In this document: positions 27,824 to 36,236 of the stretch, piece by piece
Numbering within the stretch: position 1 is the stretch's first letter
Layout of the letters: the number at the start of each line of letters is the position of its first letter
Assembly (NCBI GenBank): GCA_034190085.1
Contig: JAXHTS010000002.1
Location: forward strand, 38,728-102,727
DNA: 64,000 nt
Direction of reading: 5' to 3'
Origin: Spirochaetota bacterium
GTDB taxonomy: Bacteria > Spirochaetota > UBA4802 > JAFGDQ01
Program-made: the position numbers and the translations under genes
Notes under the pieces: generated by a model
Database searches by the model: none
Seen by the model: only the letters and a program-made list of their open reading frames with translations
What the model was told of the DNA's origin: nothing

Positions 27824-27861
27824 ACATTGCCCATGATACCAAGGGTGATCACGGGCAATGT
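27824..27861 (+). promoter_or_regulatory. Long hairpin in the leader of the ECF sigma operon
   Basis: ACATTGCCC (27824-27832) pairs exactly with GGGCAATGT (27853-27861). Pairing continues inward, with one A-C mismatch then ATGAT-like pairing and ACC/GGT, to a nearly closed stem of about 17 pairs. It ends 109 bases before the sigma ATG. There is no T run after it, so it may be a leader structure rather than a terminator. Confidence 0.45.
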
Positions 27862-27970
27862 ATTATTCCATAATACAATAAGCCAAATTCCCATTGCCAG
27901 AATATTGTAATCATTTTATATAAAACCATAGTGGAAAAAATTAAATCTTTTTCAACATTGAATTGTCTAA

Positions 27971-28576
27971 ATGAGTAAGGGAACAAATAAAAAACAATCA
28001 CATCAAGAAGACAGGAAGCTGGTTGAGGATTTTCAGGCAAACATTAATTCAGCCTTTGATAAATTGGTTATAAAATACAAGAACATTGTTTTCAATCTAT
28101 GTTATCGTATACTAGGAGACCATGATGAAGCGAATGATTGCGCACAGGACACCTTTGTGAAAGTTTATAAAAATTTGAAAAACTATCAATTTCGATCAAG
28201 CTTCTCAACATGGCTCTATACAATAGCAGTTAACACATGCAAGAACAGACTATCATCATTAGATTATCGTTTTAACAAAAGAATGGCTCGAATAGATCAT
28301 CCTGGAAACGCGGAAAATCGTCAGCAGAAGATTGAAATACTGGATCTATCATTTAATCCTGATCAAATATTTGAAAGAAGGGAAAAGGCAAGATTGATCG
28401 AGGAAGCGATAGACTCATTGCCACTAAAACAAAGAGTAATGATTGTGCTTCGTGATATTGAAGGAAAATCTTATGAAGAGATCGCTTCAATTACTGGATA
28501 TAAACCAGGTACAGTCAAATCAAGGCTTGCAAGGGCAAGGCAGCATCTCAGGGATAGGTTGAGAGGAATTATTTAA
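27971..28576 (+). CDS. ECF-type RNA polymerase sigma factor (RpoE/SigW-like)
   Basis: The protein has 201 residues. Region 2 spans about 25-95 (core FNLCYRILGDHDEANDCAQD, then FRSSFSTWLYTIAVN) and region 4 about 140-198 (LPLKQRVMIVLRDIEGKSYEEIA and a helix-turn-helix GTVKSRLARARQ). There is no region 3, as in all group 4 sigma factors. It directs RNA polymerase to stress or envelope promoters and is released from the zinc anti-sigma factor encoded one base downstream. The gene follows a 1.3 kb non-coding leader with a stable hairpin. Confidence 0.95.
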   Translation: MSKGTNKKQSHQEDRKLVEDFQANINSAFDKLVIKYKNIVFNLCYRILGDHDEANDCAQDTFVKVYKNLKNYQFRSSFSTWLYTIAVNTCKNRLSSLDYRFNKRMARIDHPGNAENRQQKIEILDLSFNPDQIFERREKARLIEEAIDSLPLKQRVMIVLRDIEGKSYEEIASITGYKPGTVKSRLARARQHLRDRLRGII

Positions 28577-28577
28577 T

Positions 28578-29600
28578 ATGAATTGCAATAAAGTAAAACA
28601 CCTTATAGCAGCTTATGTTTATAACGAACTTGAGCCTGAGATGATAGATATCGTTAAAGAACATATTTCAACATGCAATGATTGCCAAGATGAATTAACC
28701 TTCTTTGAAAAATACAAGAGAGAGATGACTTCAGTAATGAAGCTTGGAGCACCGGATGATTTCCTGAAAAAGGTTCATATACGCATCTTCAAGCCTTCAT
28801 ATTTTCAACAGACTATACGAAGGTTATTTGTTCCCGTTAAGATAAAAATACCCCTTGAGGCAGCAGGTGTTTTGGTGCTGGTCTTCTTTGCAATATTTCT
28901 CTTTAAGCCCATACAACCTGAGAAAAAGGAGTTACAATTTGCTCAGGATGATATGCGCTCAAGAATCAGCAAAAAACCAGAGAAGCTCAATACCCCAAGA
29001 AATCATAGTAAGATACAAAATGATTCTCTACCAATTAATGAAAAAAGAGTTATGGCCAAGGCTGCGGCTGGTAGAAAGCCGAAGGCACTTGAAACACTAA
29101 TGACCTTTGAAATAGTCCTTTCGTTAACACAATCAGCTCTCGCAAAACAGGATTCGCCTGAAGCAGAATCGTCAGTTCTATCTGACGAAGATGAACCGTT
29201 AGGGGAAGCAGCAACCTCAAGATTGAAAGAAGAAAGATTAGACTATGCTATAAATGATGCTGAAACAGCCGAGACCAAATCACCAAAAAGACTGATTGAT
29301 AAAAAAGAGAAGGATTTGCGAAATGATACCATAAACCAACAAATAGATAAGGTTATACAAATAATTGAATTATTAGAAGGAAGGGTTATTCAGAGAGAGA
29401 AAAACCCCGAATCTAATCATATTCAATCTATAATCACAGAGATACCCTTTCATAATTACAGGGAACTCATAGATGAGCTAAACAAAATAGGCAGGATTCA
29501 AAAAAAGTATTCATCCCTAGCCATACAAGAGAAAAAAAGAATCAGAATGAAAATAAAACTCAACCCATTGAATAAAAAAACATGGAGTGAGGACAGATAA
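28578..29600 (+). CDS. Membrane anti-sigma factor with zinc-finger (zf-HC2/ZAS) domain
   Basis: The protein has 340 residues. The N-terminal cytosolic domain has the ZAS motif H29-x3-C33-x2-C36, plus C3. A single membrane helix spans about 93-110. The C-terminal periplasmic part (about 115-340) is polar, Lys/Glu-rich and of unknown fold, with a coiled-coil-like segment about 245-330. It should hold the sigma factor at 27971 inactive until a signal leads to its release. The ATG follows the sigma stop by one base and uses GAGGAATT within the sigma coding end, so it is tightly coupled. The long sensor part is larger than in RsiW/RseA. Confidence 0.9.
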   Translation: MNCNKVKHLIAAYVYNELEPEMIDIVKEHISTCNDCQDELTFFEKYKREMTSVMKLGAPDDFLKKVHIRIFKPSYFQQTIRRLFVPVKIKIPLEAAGVLVLVFFAIFLFKPIQPEKKELQFAQDDMRSRISKKPEKLNTPRNHSKIQNDSLPINEKRVMAKAAAGRKPKALETLMTFEIVLSLTQSALAKQDSPEAESSVLSDEDEPLGEAATSRLKEERLDYAINDAETAETKSPKRLIDKKEKDLRNDTINQQIDKVIQIIELLEGRVIQREKNPESNHIQSIITEIPFHNYRELIDELNKIGRIQKKYSSLAIQEKKRIRMKIKLNPLNKKTWSEDR

Positions 29601-29853
29601 CGATATTAAATGCAACCACAGGTGAGTCTGTTTCCAGATTATATCCTTGATCTTAGTTGAATGAGTTCTTTCAGGTATTATTCTGCACCGCGAGCTATAT
29701 TTTCATCAATGCTCATCCATGGATATATAGATAGACCATACCTGTAAAACTTGCGAATATGAAGTCTTTGTTCATTAGACTTGTTCTGGTTTTGATGGAA
29801 TAGGTTGGCTATGTGTAGGTTTTTTGAATCCCTTTATTCAGGGGTTGTGTCTT

Positions 29854-29926
29854 TGGGCGCTACAGGACTTGAACCTGTGACCCTCTGCTTGTAAGGCAGA
29901 TGCTCTCCCAACTGAGCTAAGCGCCC
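29854..29926 (-). tRNA. trnV: tRNA-Val (anticodon TAC)
   Basis: Read on the minus strand it folds as a full cloverleaf: acceptor GGGCGCT/AGCGCCC, D stem GCTC/GAGC, anticodon stem TCTGC/GCAGA with loop CTTACAA (anticodon TAC), five-base variable loop, and T stem ACAGG/CCTGT around TTCAAGT. The discriminator is A. The 3' CCA is not encoded, consistent with the CCA-adding enzyme at 54460. It starts two bases after the HU stop codon. Confidence 0.97.
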
Positions 29927-29928
29927 AT

Positions 29929-30201
29929 TTATACAGGGTCTCGTTCTGTTGACTTGCTTGCTTTAAAAGAAAGGACAGATTTTGGAGGAATATTGATGCT
30001 TCCTCTAACAATAGGCGAATACACTCTCCTTCCCCTCCTCAAGGCTCTGTAAAAACAGCCAAAACCTCTAAACTCAACCCTCTCATTGTTATCAACGGTT
30101 TTAATAATAATATCGAGAAAATTATTGATAATTTGAAGAACCTCTTTCCGTTTTATCCCGCTTTGCCTAGTTAGGCTATCTACAATTTCATGCTTTGTCA
30201 A
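29929..30201 (-). CDS. hup: HU/IHF family DNA-binding protein
   Basis: The protein has 90 residues, the standard HU length. It has helix 1-2 (about 1-37), the beta arm region with RGFGCFYRA about 44-52 and the basic arm with a proline tip (IVRGSINIPP). It bends and compacts DNA as a dimer. The start is TTG with AGGA six bases upstream. The C-terminal tail (STERDPV) is slightly extended. The gene sits between rpsT and tRNA-Val on the same strand, so all three may be one transcript. HU and IHF subunits cannot be distinguished here. Confidence 0.93.
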   Translation of the reverse strand: MTKHEIVDSLTRQSGIKRKEVLQIINNFLDIIIKTVDNNERVEFRGFGCFYRALRRGRRVYSPIVRGSINIPPKSVLSFKASKSTERDPV

Positions 30202-30234
30202 AACTATTCCTATATTTATTGATTTTAATTGTAT

Positions 30235-30516
30235 TTATGATTGTTGAGTTAGGGAATTGACCCTCTTTGCAAGTCTTGATTTTTTTCTCGCTGCAGTCTT
30301 CCAATGAATAATTCCCTTGCCTGAAGCTGTATCTATCTTTTTTATAAAGTCCTTAAACAGTTCATTTATTTTCTGTATATCCTTTTCTTCTTTGCCCTCA
30401 ATTGCATGATATACCTTTTTATAGGATGTTCTTATTGAAGACTTAACTCTGGAATTCCTAATTCTTCTTTTCTCGTTTTGTAATATTCTCTTTTTTGCTG
30501 ATTTTATATTTGCCAA
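30235..30516 (-). CDS. rpsT: 30S ribosomal protein S20
   Basis: The protein has 93 residues, very basic, with the canonical opening MANIKSAKKRILQNEKRR and the closing GIIHWKTAARKKSRLAKRVN. It is a three-helix bundle that binds 16S rRNA. The start is TTG with GAGGG upstream, as is common for this gene. It is upstream of hup with 33 bases between. Confidence 0.97.
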   Translation of the reverse strand: MANIKSAKKRILQNEKRRIRNSRVKSSIRTSYKKVYHAIEGKEEKDIQKINELFKDFIKKIDTASGKGIIHWKTAARKKSRLAKRVNSLTQQS

Positions 30517-30859
30517 GTATTAAACCCTCTATATTTAATTGATATTGAATTGCAAATATGCAATGGCTTAATAATATCGTCAATAATAATTATAAATATT
30601 AATAAAAAATGTTTAACTACAAAGTGCTATTCTTAGCGAAAGGTATGGAAAAATTTAGTCCCTTTATGCTGCAGTTTTACTTATGTTGGTATCAGATATT
30701 ACTAATATAAAACGGATATGATCATCATTAGGGATTATTATAAATGAAATGATGGAAAAACGTGTTATATATTAAAATATTCTTGTGATATTTTCACAAC
30801 AAGATGCATTGAAGAATTATTTAAACTTCTTTGTCTCTCAAGATGGCGGGCGGATCTAA
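30517..30859. other. Non-coding gap
   Basis: These 343 AT-rich bases separate rpsT from the secreted unknown, both on the minus strand. It should hold the rpsT promoter. No ORF or strong hairpin was seen. Confidence 0.5.
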
Positions 30860-31426
30860 TTATATCTCTGAAAATAATATGTGAAAGAGTTTGCAATCAT
30901 AAAAATATATATCACATTTGTTCGTTTTTAAATAAGAATATACAATGACCTTTGTTTTATTGTTTGAAAAGGAATAGATTGCCATTTTGTTGTCTTTCTG
31001 AACATTTGAATTACCATATTTCGAGGTTAGCCCCTTAATGATTGTATTTAATTTCTGGATTGTAATTGATTTATAGGATTCCTTTATCGTGTATAATCTA
31101 TTCTTCAAAAAGAGGAAGTCTTTTTGAGGTTCTGATTTAATCCTTAATATCTTTATCTGCCTTTTAAGGTTTTCACCTCTAGCAATAATATAGTTCATTA
31201 TTCTATTTTCATATTCAGGCTTATCATAAGGGGTGAATTCAATAAACTTAACTTTTGAGTTGTTCTGTCTCTTGATCATTTCATCTTTAGAGATTCCCCA
31301 TGTATCGATTTTATTATTTGAATATATGCTGGTTGAAGAGAACAATATTAACATAAACAAAAAAAATATAACACGATGAGAATTGCTATAAATAAAATGT
31401 TTTGATTCTTTTAATATCACATCCAT
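30860..31426 (-). CDS. Secreted or membrane-anchored protein of unknown function
   Basis: The protein has 188 residues with a hydrophobic segment at about 18-36 that looks like an uncleaved anchor or late signal peptide (ending near SIYS). The rest is polar and Lys-rich, with a helical middle (about 70-125) and a beta-rich C-terminus (SNNKTKVIVYSYL). I recognise no family. The ribosome site is weak. It is an isolated gene, divergent from the flavin reductase at 31679. Confidence 0.65.
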   Translation of the reverse strand: MDVILKESKHFIYSNSHRVIFFLFMLILFSSTSIYSNNKIDTWGISKDEMIKRQNNSKVKFIEFTPYDKPEYENRIMNYIIARGENLKRQIKILRIKSEPQKDFLFLKNRLYTIKESYKSITIQKLNTIIKGLTSKYGNSNVQKDNKMAIYSFSNNKTKVIVYSYLKTNKCDIYFYDCKLFHILFSEI

Positions 31427-31678
31427 TATCTTTCGCTGATATTATAGATATCTATCACTCCTTAACAATGTTAGACATCAGGAGATAGAGATTATTTTCA
31501 CGAGTTTATAACTATAATAGTATCATTGAGGTGCTTATTTACAAGCATATGCAATTATATTATGATAATTATTTAATATCAACACTTTTCCATTGATTTA
31601 TTAAAAAATTTCAATGCATATATTTTCAGTATATTCATCATACTGTATCAAAAAATAATTACTTGGAGACATTTCATA

Positions 31679-32152
31679 ATGGATAAAAAACAAATCAAGG
31701 CCTTAGGCAAAATGACCTATGGAATATATGTTCTAACGACTTGCCATGATGAAAAGATCAATGGCATGATCGCTTCATGGGTTTCACAAGTATCCTATGA
31801 TCCCCCAATAGTAATGGTTGCCCTGCATCCAAGGCGTTATTCTCACTATCTGCTTGAGAAGAACAAAAAATTTGCTCTTCATATTCTATATCAGAGCCAG
31901 AAGGAGTTTATGAAACGCTTTAAGGGGCCTGATCCAGAGGCAAAGTTCGATGAGATTGAGTGGACAAGAGGAAGGACAAATTGCCCAATTTTAAAGGAAT
32001 GCATTGCTTATATGGAATGTATAGTACGCGAGAGCTTCTCAATGGGGAATCACACACTCTTTTTTGGTGAGGTTATTGAGTCTAACATCTTTTCTGACAA
32101 AGAGCCATTAAGCACTAATGACTATGAGGGTGTTTACATAGGGAAGGATTAA
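31679..32152 (+). CDS. Flavin reductase-like FMN-binding protein (DIM6/NTAB family)
   Basis: The protein has 157 residues, the compact form of the flavin-reductase-like split barrel. It opens with the family segment MTYGIYVLTTCHDEKINGM (about 12-30) and continues with ASWVSQVSYDPPIVMVALH and YSHYLLEKNKKFALHIL, which line the FMN site. These proteins bind FMN and reduce flavin or metals or serve as oxidoreductase partners. GGAG lies ten bases before the ATG. It is convergent with the radical SAM gene at 32175. Confidence 0.9.
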   Translation: MDKKQIKALGKMTYGIYVLTTCHDEKINGMIASWVSQVSYDPPIVMVALHPRRYSHYLLEKNKKFALHILYQSQKEFMKRFKGPDPEAKFDEIEWTRGRTNCPILKECIAYMECIVRESFSMGNHTLFFGEVIESNIFSDKEPLSTNDYEGVYIGKD

Positions 32153-32174
32153 GATCTGAAATTTTACAAGAGCC

Positions 32175-33308
32175 CTAAATAAAATTTTTAATAAGCTCTA
32201 AAATTCCATTATCAACCGTGGAATATCTACTTTTGATGTCGGCCTTAAATTGTTCAATTTGTGGATCAGCTTTTAGGTCAGTCAATCGCCTGAAGCGGCC
32301 CAATCTTCTACCGATAATGAAGCTCTCCTTTTCTTCTGTTGATAATGAAAGAAATTCATCTATAACCTTAATAATTTTATCCTTATCCTCCGGTAGTCTC
32401 CCTTGAACATCTTCCAACAGATTCATCATATGATCGCTTAATATATTACTTGTTATCCCATCAAGACTTTCAATAAACAATCGAATTTCCTCTACCTTCC
32501 CCTCTTCTGTAAGAGGTGTCCATTTCTTCTCAGTCATCCTTTGATAAAGAAGGGTTCCTGGGACTGGTATTGTGCTACGTATGCGTATGAATGTTGGATT
32601 GATTTCATTTAACACTTGAGCTGTTTCTAATGCATTCTCCTTAACAAATTCTTTTCCACCAAGGCCTGGCATATAGTATTCTGATAGGTCAAAACCTGCC
32701 TCAATGGCTTTCTTTCCCCCTGAGATCAACTCACTCGAGGTTACACCCTTTTGAATAAATTCGAGAACACTGTCCGCTCCTGATTCCATCCCTATATGCA
32801 ACCGGGAAAGACCCGCATTCCTCAAATCCTTGAGTTCTTTTAATGACTTTTTGCTTAATGTTTTAGCCCTAGCATAAGTGGTTACTCTCTCAAGGGTTGG
32901 GAACTTCTCTTTTAGATATTTTACAATCTCAATTAAATCATTAGTTTTTACTATTAAAGAATTGGCATCCTGTAGAAATGCGCTCTTCATTCCATAATAC
33001 AGCCACATGGCCACTTGATTGTAATAGTGGGAAGGGGTTATATCTATACCAATGGCTTCCCGAAGCACCGGCTCATTAATGATGCCATTATAGTCCAGTT
33101 TATACGAAGCATTGATAATTCTATCAGCAATTGTGTGTATTGAATCGATGTCCCCCTTAACCTCTTCCACACTTCTCTTGGAGAAGGCTTCCCCATAGGT
33201 CATACAGAAGGCGCATTTATTCCATGGACAATTTCTGGTTACGCGGATGAGAATGCTCATCGCCTCGCTTGGTGGTCTTATTGGGCCAAGTTCAAATGCA
33301 TAACTCAT
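32175..33308 (-). CDS. Radical SAM protein with CX4CX2C cluster motif
   Basis: The protein has 377 residues. The cluster motif is C27-x4-C32-x2-C35 (NCPWNKCAFC), one residue longer than the canonical CX3CX2C. A GMESGADSVL strand (about 175-184), GLGGKEF glycine-rich turn and IRSTIPVPGT (about 237-246) are typical of the radical SAM barrel. There is no B12-binding domain; the C-terminus (about 275-377) is helical. A number of uncharacterised radical SAM proteins share this CPWNxCxFC form. Function unknown. AAGGA precedes the ATG. It is not close to the B12 pair. Confidence 0.85.
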   Translation of the reverse strand: MSYAFELGPIRPPSEAMSILIRVTRNCPWNKCAFCMTYGEAFSKRSVEEVKGDIDSIHTIADRIINASYKLDYNGIINEPVLREAIGIDITPSHYYNQVAMWLYYGMKSAFLQDANSLIVKTNDLIEIVKYLKEKFPTLERVTTYARAKTLSKKSLKELKDLRNAGLSRLHIGMESGADSVLEFIQKGVTSSELISGGKKAIEAGFDLSEYYMPGLGGKEFVKENALETAQVLNEINPTFIRIRSTIPVPGTLLYQRMTEKKWTPLTEEGKVEEIRLFIESLDGITSNILSDHMMNLLEDVQGRLPEDKDKIIKVIDEFLSLSTEEKESFIIGRRLGRFRRLTDLKADPQIEQFKADIKSRYSTVDNGILELIKNFI

Positions 33309-33745
33309 TCATTATTTCCTTAATATTATTGTTAACATAAAAACTAACCTAAAGCTGTGAGTATTATATAACCCGCTTGCTGGAAGGTTGACAGAAAATC
33401 AATGTAATAGAAATGAAGGTTGGCACACCCCATTAACCTCGCTAATAGCGGAGAGTCTTGCTTCTATACTAAATATTGAGCCGTTATATACTTTTTAATA
33501 GGTCATCTAAAAATGGTTTGACACATCCGTAATATCAAGACATTTTTCGACAAAATGGTTGGATTTGATTCCTCACTTATGGAATCTTTCTCCCTATATT
33601 AGCAGAGAATAACAACTTATTGCTCAAATATGTAGTCAAGCCTTTGACAGCGGAGAAGCGTATATTTACCCTGCCTAATTTGTAGTGTATTTGAATTTTT
33701 TCAATTTTGTAAAGTATTATTTTAATCATTTATATCAAATCTTGT

Positions 33746-33773
33746 TTGTACCCTTGACCAAAACTTGTATTAT
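33746..33773 (+). promoter_or_regulatory. Candidate sigma-70 type promoter of lysS
   Basis: TTGTAC (33746-33751) and TATTAT (33768-33773) are 16 bases apart, with the -10 box 90 bases before the chosen lysS start. The match is moderate and the AT-rich context lowers its weight. Confidence 0.4.
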
Positions 33774-33849
33774 TGATTTAAATTTAAGCAGATCAAAATC
33801 CGTGGCAAAAGGCAGGAATAATATTTTGTGTGCCCAAGGCCATGTATTC

Positions 33850-33854
33850 AGGAG
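33850..33854 (+). promoter_or_regulatory. Ribosome binding site that decides the lysS start
   Basis: AGGAG lies eight bases before the GTG at 33863. The in-frame GTG at 33830 and ATG at 33842 have no comparable site, so the 495-residue product is preferred. Confidence 0.7.
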
Positions 33855-33862
33855 ATTGTTCA

Positions 33863-35350
33863 GTGGTTGATGAAGCGTCTGATTTAATTAAGCATAGAAT
33901 AGAAAAGATTAATATTTTAAAGGAGAAGGGAATTAACCCATATCCTGTGCGTTATAAGAGAGAGGATGTGATACAGAAGGTTAGGGACAGATTCTGTGAT
34001 GATGAGATCCAACAATATGTAAATGTTGCGGGAAGGTTAAAATCAATAAGGATGATGGGGAAGGCTTCCTTTGCTGATCTTGAAGATCTATCCGGAGTAA
34101 TCCAAATATATGTAAAAAAAGACACCATCGGTAATGATAATTTTGAGGTTTTCAAGATGCTTGACCTTGGGGATATAGTTGGAGTAAAGGGGTCCACATT
34201 CAGGACAAAACAGGGAGAGATAACAATATCAGTAGAAGAGATTGTTCTACTTTCAAAAAGCATCAGACCGCTACCAGTTGTGAAGGAGAAGGATGGCCAA
34301 TTATTCGATGAATTTGCTGACAGAGAGATGAGATACAGGAAAAGATATGTTGATCTCGCTGTTAATCAATCTGTAAAAAGAGATTTTATCCTGAGGAGCC
34401 GTCTAATAGCAGGGGTGAGAGAGTTCCTGCTAAATCGCAGTTACATTGAGGTTGAGACACCAATGATGCAGGTTATACCCGGAGGCGCAGCAGCAAGGCC
34501 CTTTATCACCCATCATAATACCCTTGACATTGATCTTTACTTAAGGGTGGCGCCTGAGCTATATTTAAAGAGATTGCTTGTGGGTGGATTTGAGAAGGTT
34601 TTTGAGTTAAATCGGAACTTTAGGAATGAAGGTATTTCAACAAAGCATAATCCTGAATTTACTATGCTTGAGCTATATGAGGCATATGCGGATTATTCTG
34701 ATATGATGAACATTGCTGAGGAGATGATATCAACACTCTCTGAGAATCTTATTGGAAAGATGATCATCGATTATCAAGGGAATAGGATCGATCTTACACC
34801 GCCATGGGAAAGAATCACCTATATTGATGTAATCAAGAAGCATACTGGCGCTGATTTCGGAAAAATCGAGTCAATAGAGGAAGCAATAAGTGCCGCTTCC
34901 TCATTGGAGATTGAGATAAAAGAGAATCTTTCAATATGGAAGATAGCAGACGAGATATTTGATGCGAAGGTAGAAAACAAGTTAATTCAGCCAACACTTG
35001 TGACAGATTATCCCAAAGAACTCTCTCCATTATCAAAATCCAATGAGGAGAATCCTGATTTCGTCGAAAGATTTGAGCCCTATATTGCTGGAAGGGAGAT
35101 TGGCAATGCCTTTACCGAATTAAATGATCCCTTTGATCAGAGAGAGAGGTTTGAAGAGCAGGTAAGATTGAGAGAAGCCGGTGATGAAGAGGCACAGATG
35201 ATGGATTATGATTATCTCTCGGCCCTGGAGTATGGCATGCCTCCTGCGGGCGGTATGGGGATTGGTATAGACAGACTCATGATGCTATTTGTTGATGCCC
35301 CCTCAATCAAGGACACAATATTATTCCCCCTTTTAAGGCCAGAGAAATAG
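33863..35350 (+). CDS. lysS: Lysyl-tRNA synthetase (class II)
   Basis: The protein has 495 residues from the preferred GTG. An N-terminal OB-fold anticodon-binding domain (about 45-150, with VAGRLKSIRMMGKASFADL) is followed by the class II core. Motif 1 region: FLLNRSYIEVETPMM; motif 2: RNFRNEG followed by HNPEFTMLE; motif 3: GGMGIGIDRLMML. It charges tRNA-Lys with ATP. The length fits LysRS II. It is followed 86 bases later by the DedA-like gene, and both appear to end at the terminator at 36080. Confidence 0.98.
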   Translation: MVDEASDLIKHRIEKINILKEKGINPYPVRYKREDVIQKVRDRFCDDEIQQYVNVAGRLKSIRMMGKASFADLEDLSGVIQIYVKKDTIGNDNFEVFKMLDLGDIVGVKGSTFRTKQGEITISVEEIVLLSKSIRPLPVVKEKDGQLFDEFADREMRYRKRYVDLAVNQSVKRDFILRSRLIAGVREFLLNRSYIEVETPMMQVIPGGAAARPFITHHNTLDIDLYLRVAPELYLKRLLVGGFEKVFELNRNFRNEGISTKHNPEFTMLELYEAYADYSDMMNIAEEMISTLSENLIGKMIIDYQGNRIDLTPPWERITYIDVIKKHTGADFGKIESIEEAISAASSLEIEIKENLSIWKIADEIFDAKVENKLIQPTLVTDYPKELSPLSKSNEENPDFVERFEPYIAGREIGNAFTELNDPFDQRERFEEQVRLREAGDEEAQMMDYDYLSALEYGMPPAGGMGIGIDRLMMLFVDAPSIKDTILFPLLRPEK

Positions 35351-35436
35351 TGTTGAATAATAAGATTTGATTTTATATCTGACATGGTCTATAAAGACTA
35401 TAGACTACATACCAATATGGATCGATACTATTTATT

Positions 35437-36081
35437 ATGCTAGTAAAATACAGCAGAGAGAAATATGGATTGCAGATACACAGATTTTTGTATGATTGGG
35501 TACTTTCATGGGCAGACACCCCGCTTGGAGGTTGGGCGCTTTTCGTTCTTGCCTTAATTGAGTCGGTATTCTTCCCGATCCCGCCAGATCCACTCTTAAT
35601 TGCACTCGTTTTATCCCTAAAAAAGAAGGCTTTAAGGTATGCCCTTATTACCTCTATTGCATCAACATTGGGTGGGTTTATAGGATACTATATTGGCTAT
35701 GAGTTGTGGTATAGCGGGGAGCATTATTCTGCTATAGCGAATTTCTTTTTTACATATGTGCCTGGGGCTAGTGTTGACAACTTTTTAATCGTTAAAAAAT
35801 TGTACAATGAATACTCTTTCTGGGTTGTCTTTACAGCAGGATTTACTCCAATTCCTTATAAGGTGATCACCATAAGCGCTGGAATTACAAAAATTGATTT
35901 AGCAATATTTGCCATCGCTTCAATTACAAGCAGGTCCCTACGATTCTTTTTGGTTTCAGGACTAATATGGAAATATGGTGCTCCTATTAAGGATTTTATT
36001 GAAAAGAGGTTCAATCTCGTTTCAATAGCCTTTGTAGTATTGTTATTGGGTGGTTTTGTTGTTATAAAATATATATTATAA
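35437..36081 (+). CDS. DedA/YqaA family membrane protein (SNARE-associated)
   Basis: The protein has 214 residues with four to five hydrophobic segments (about 31-60, 65-90, 125-150, 155-175, 190-212). The family motif appears as ESVFFPIPPDPLLIAL, followed by the glycine-rich STLGGFIGYYIGY re-entrant region. The second half has FTAGFTPIPYKVITISAGI, the paired motif of DedA proteins. Members are thought to move lipid carriers such as undecaprenyl phosphate or phospholipids. No clear Shine-Dalgarno precedes the ATG. It is probably expressed with lysS. Confidence 0.88.
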   Translation: MLVKYSREKYGLQIHRFLYDWVLSWADTPLGGWALFVLALIESVFFPIPPDPLLIALVLSLKKKALRYALITSIASTLGGFIGYYIGYELWYSGEHYSAIANFFFTYVPGASVDNFLIVKKLYNEYSFWVVFTAGFTPIPYKVITISAGITKIDLAIFAIASITSRSLRFFLVSGLIWKYGAPIKDFIEKRFNLVSIAFVVLLLGGFVVIKYIL

Positions 36082-36105
36082 AATAACCCTTCCGTGGGTT
36101 ATTTT
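36080..36105 (+). terminator. Rho-independent terminator after the lysS-dedA pair
   Basis: AAAATAACCC pairs exactly with GGGTTATTTT across the six-base loop TTCCGT. The stop codon of the DedA-like gene overlaps the left arm. The symmetric A and T arms allow it to work in both directions, which suits the convergent gene at 36237. Confidence 0.85.
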
Positions 36106-36107
36106 GG

Positions 36108-36160
36108 CGGAATTTATGTAAATTTCAAAAAATTACATCCGTGTAGTTCTTAAAATTCCG
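36108..36160. other. Nested inverted repeat beside the terminator
   Basis: CGGAATTT (36108-36115) pairs with AAATTCCG (36153-36160). Directly inside it, ATGTAA (36116-36121) pairs with TTACAT (36133-36138) and TTT with AAA across one bulge. The left strand is continuous, and the right strand has a 14-base insertion. It may be a second convergent terminator or a small structured RNA. Confidence 0.4.
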
Positions 36161-36236
36161 ATGCGCTAAAATAGACTAAAGACCTAACAAGGGTGAGTGA
36201 TAGGGAATTGTACCAGTATTAGGCTCCCTTTCATTA

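Larger units (their letters stand above)
26629..27970. other. Long non-coding region upstream of the sigma factor
   Basis: These 1342 bases contain no ORF that I would defend. They hold several inverted repeats: TGTATGA/TCATACA at 27023-27043, the palindrome at 27640-27657 and the hairpin at 27824-27861. It is bounded by the divergent genes at 26628 and 27971, so both promoters lie here. It could hide a small RNA or decayed genes. Confidence 0.5.
33309..33862. other. Divergent intergenic region upstream of lysS
   Basis: The 554 bases hold the promoters for the radical SAM gene and lysS. The best plus-strand promoter is at 33746-33773. No ORF beyond the N-terminal read-through of lysS is convincing, and no T-box anticodon-like leader was recognised. 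Confidence 0.5.

Noticed and set aside
29829..29846. Hairpin beyond the 3' end of tRNA-Val
   Set aside because: Stem of only five bases and followed on the minus strand by A rather than T residues, so it is not a convincing terminator.
33830..33862. Extra N-terminal residues of lysyl-tRNA synthetase from the GTG at 33830
   Set aside because: AGGAG lies at ideal distance before the GTG at 33863, and the family starts close to that point.
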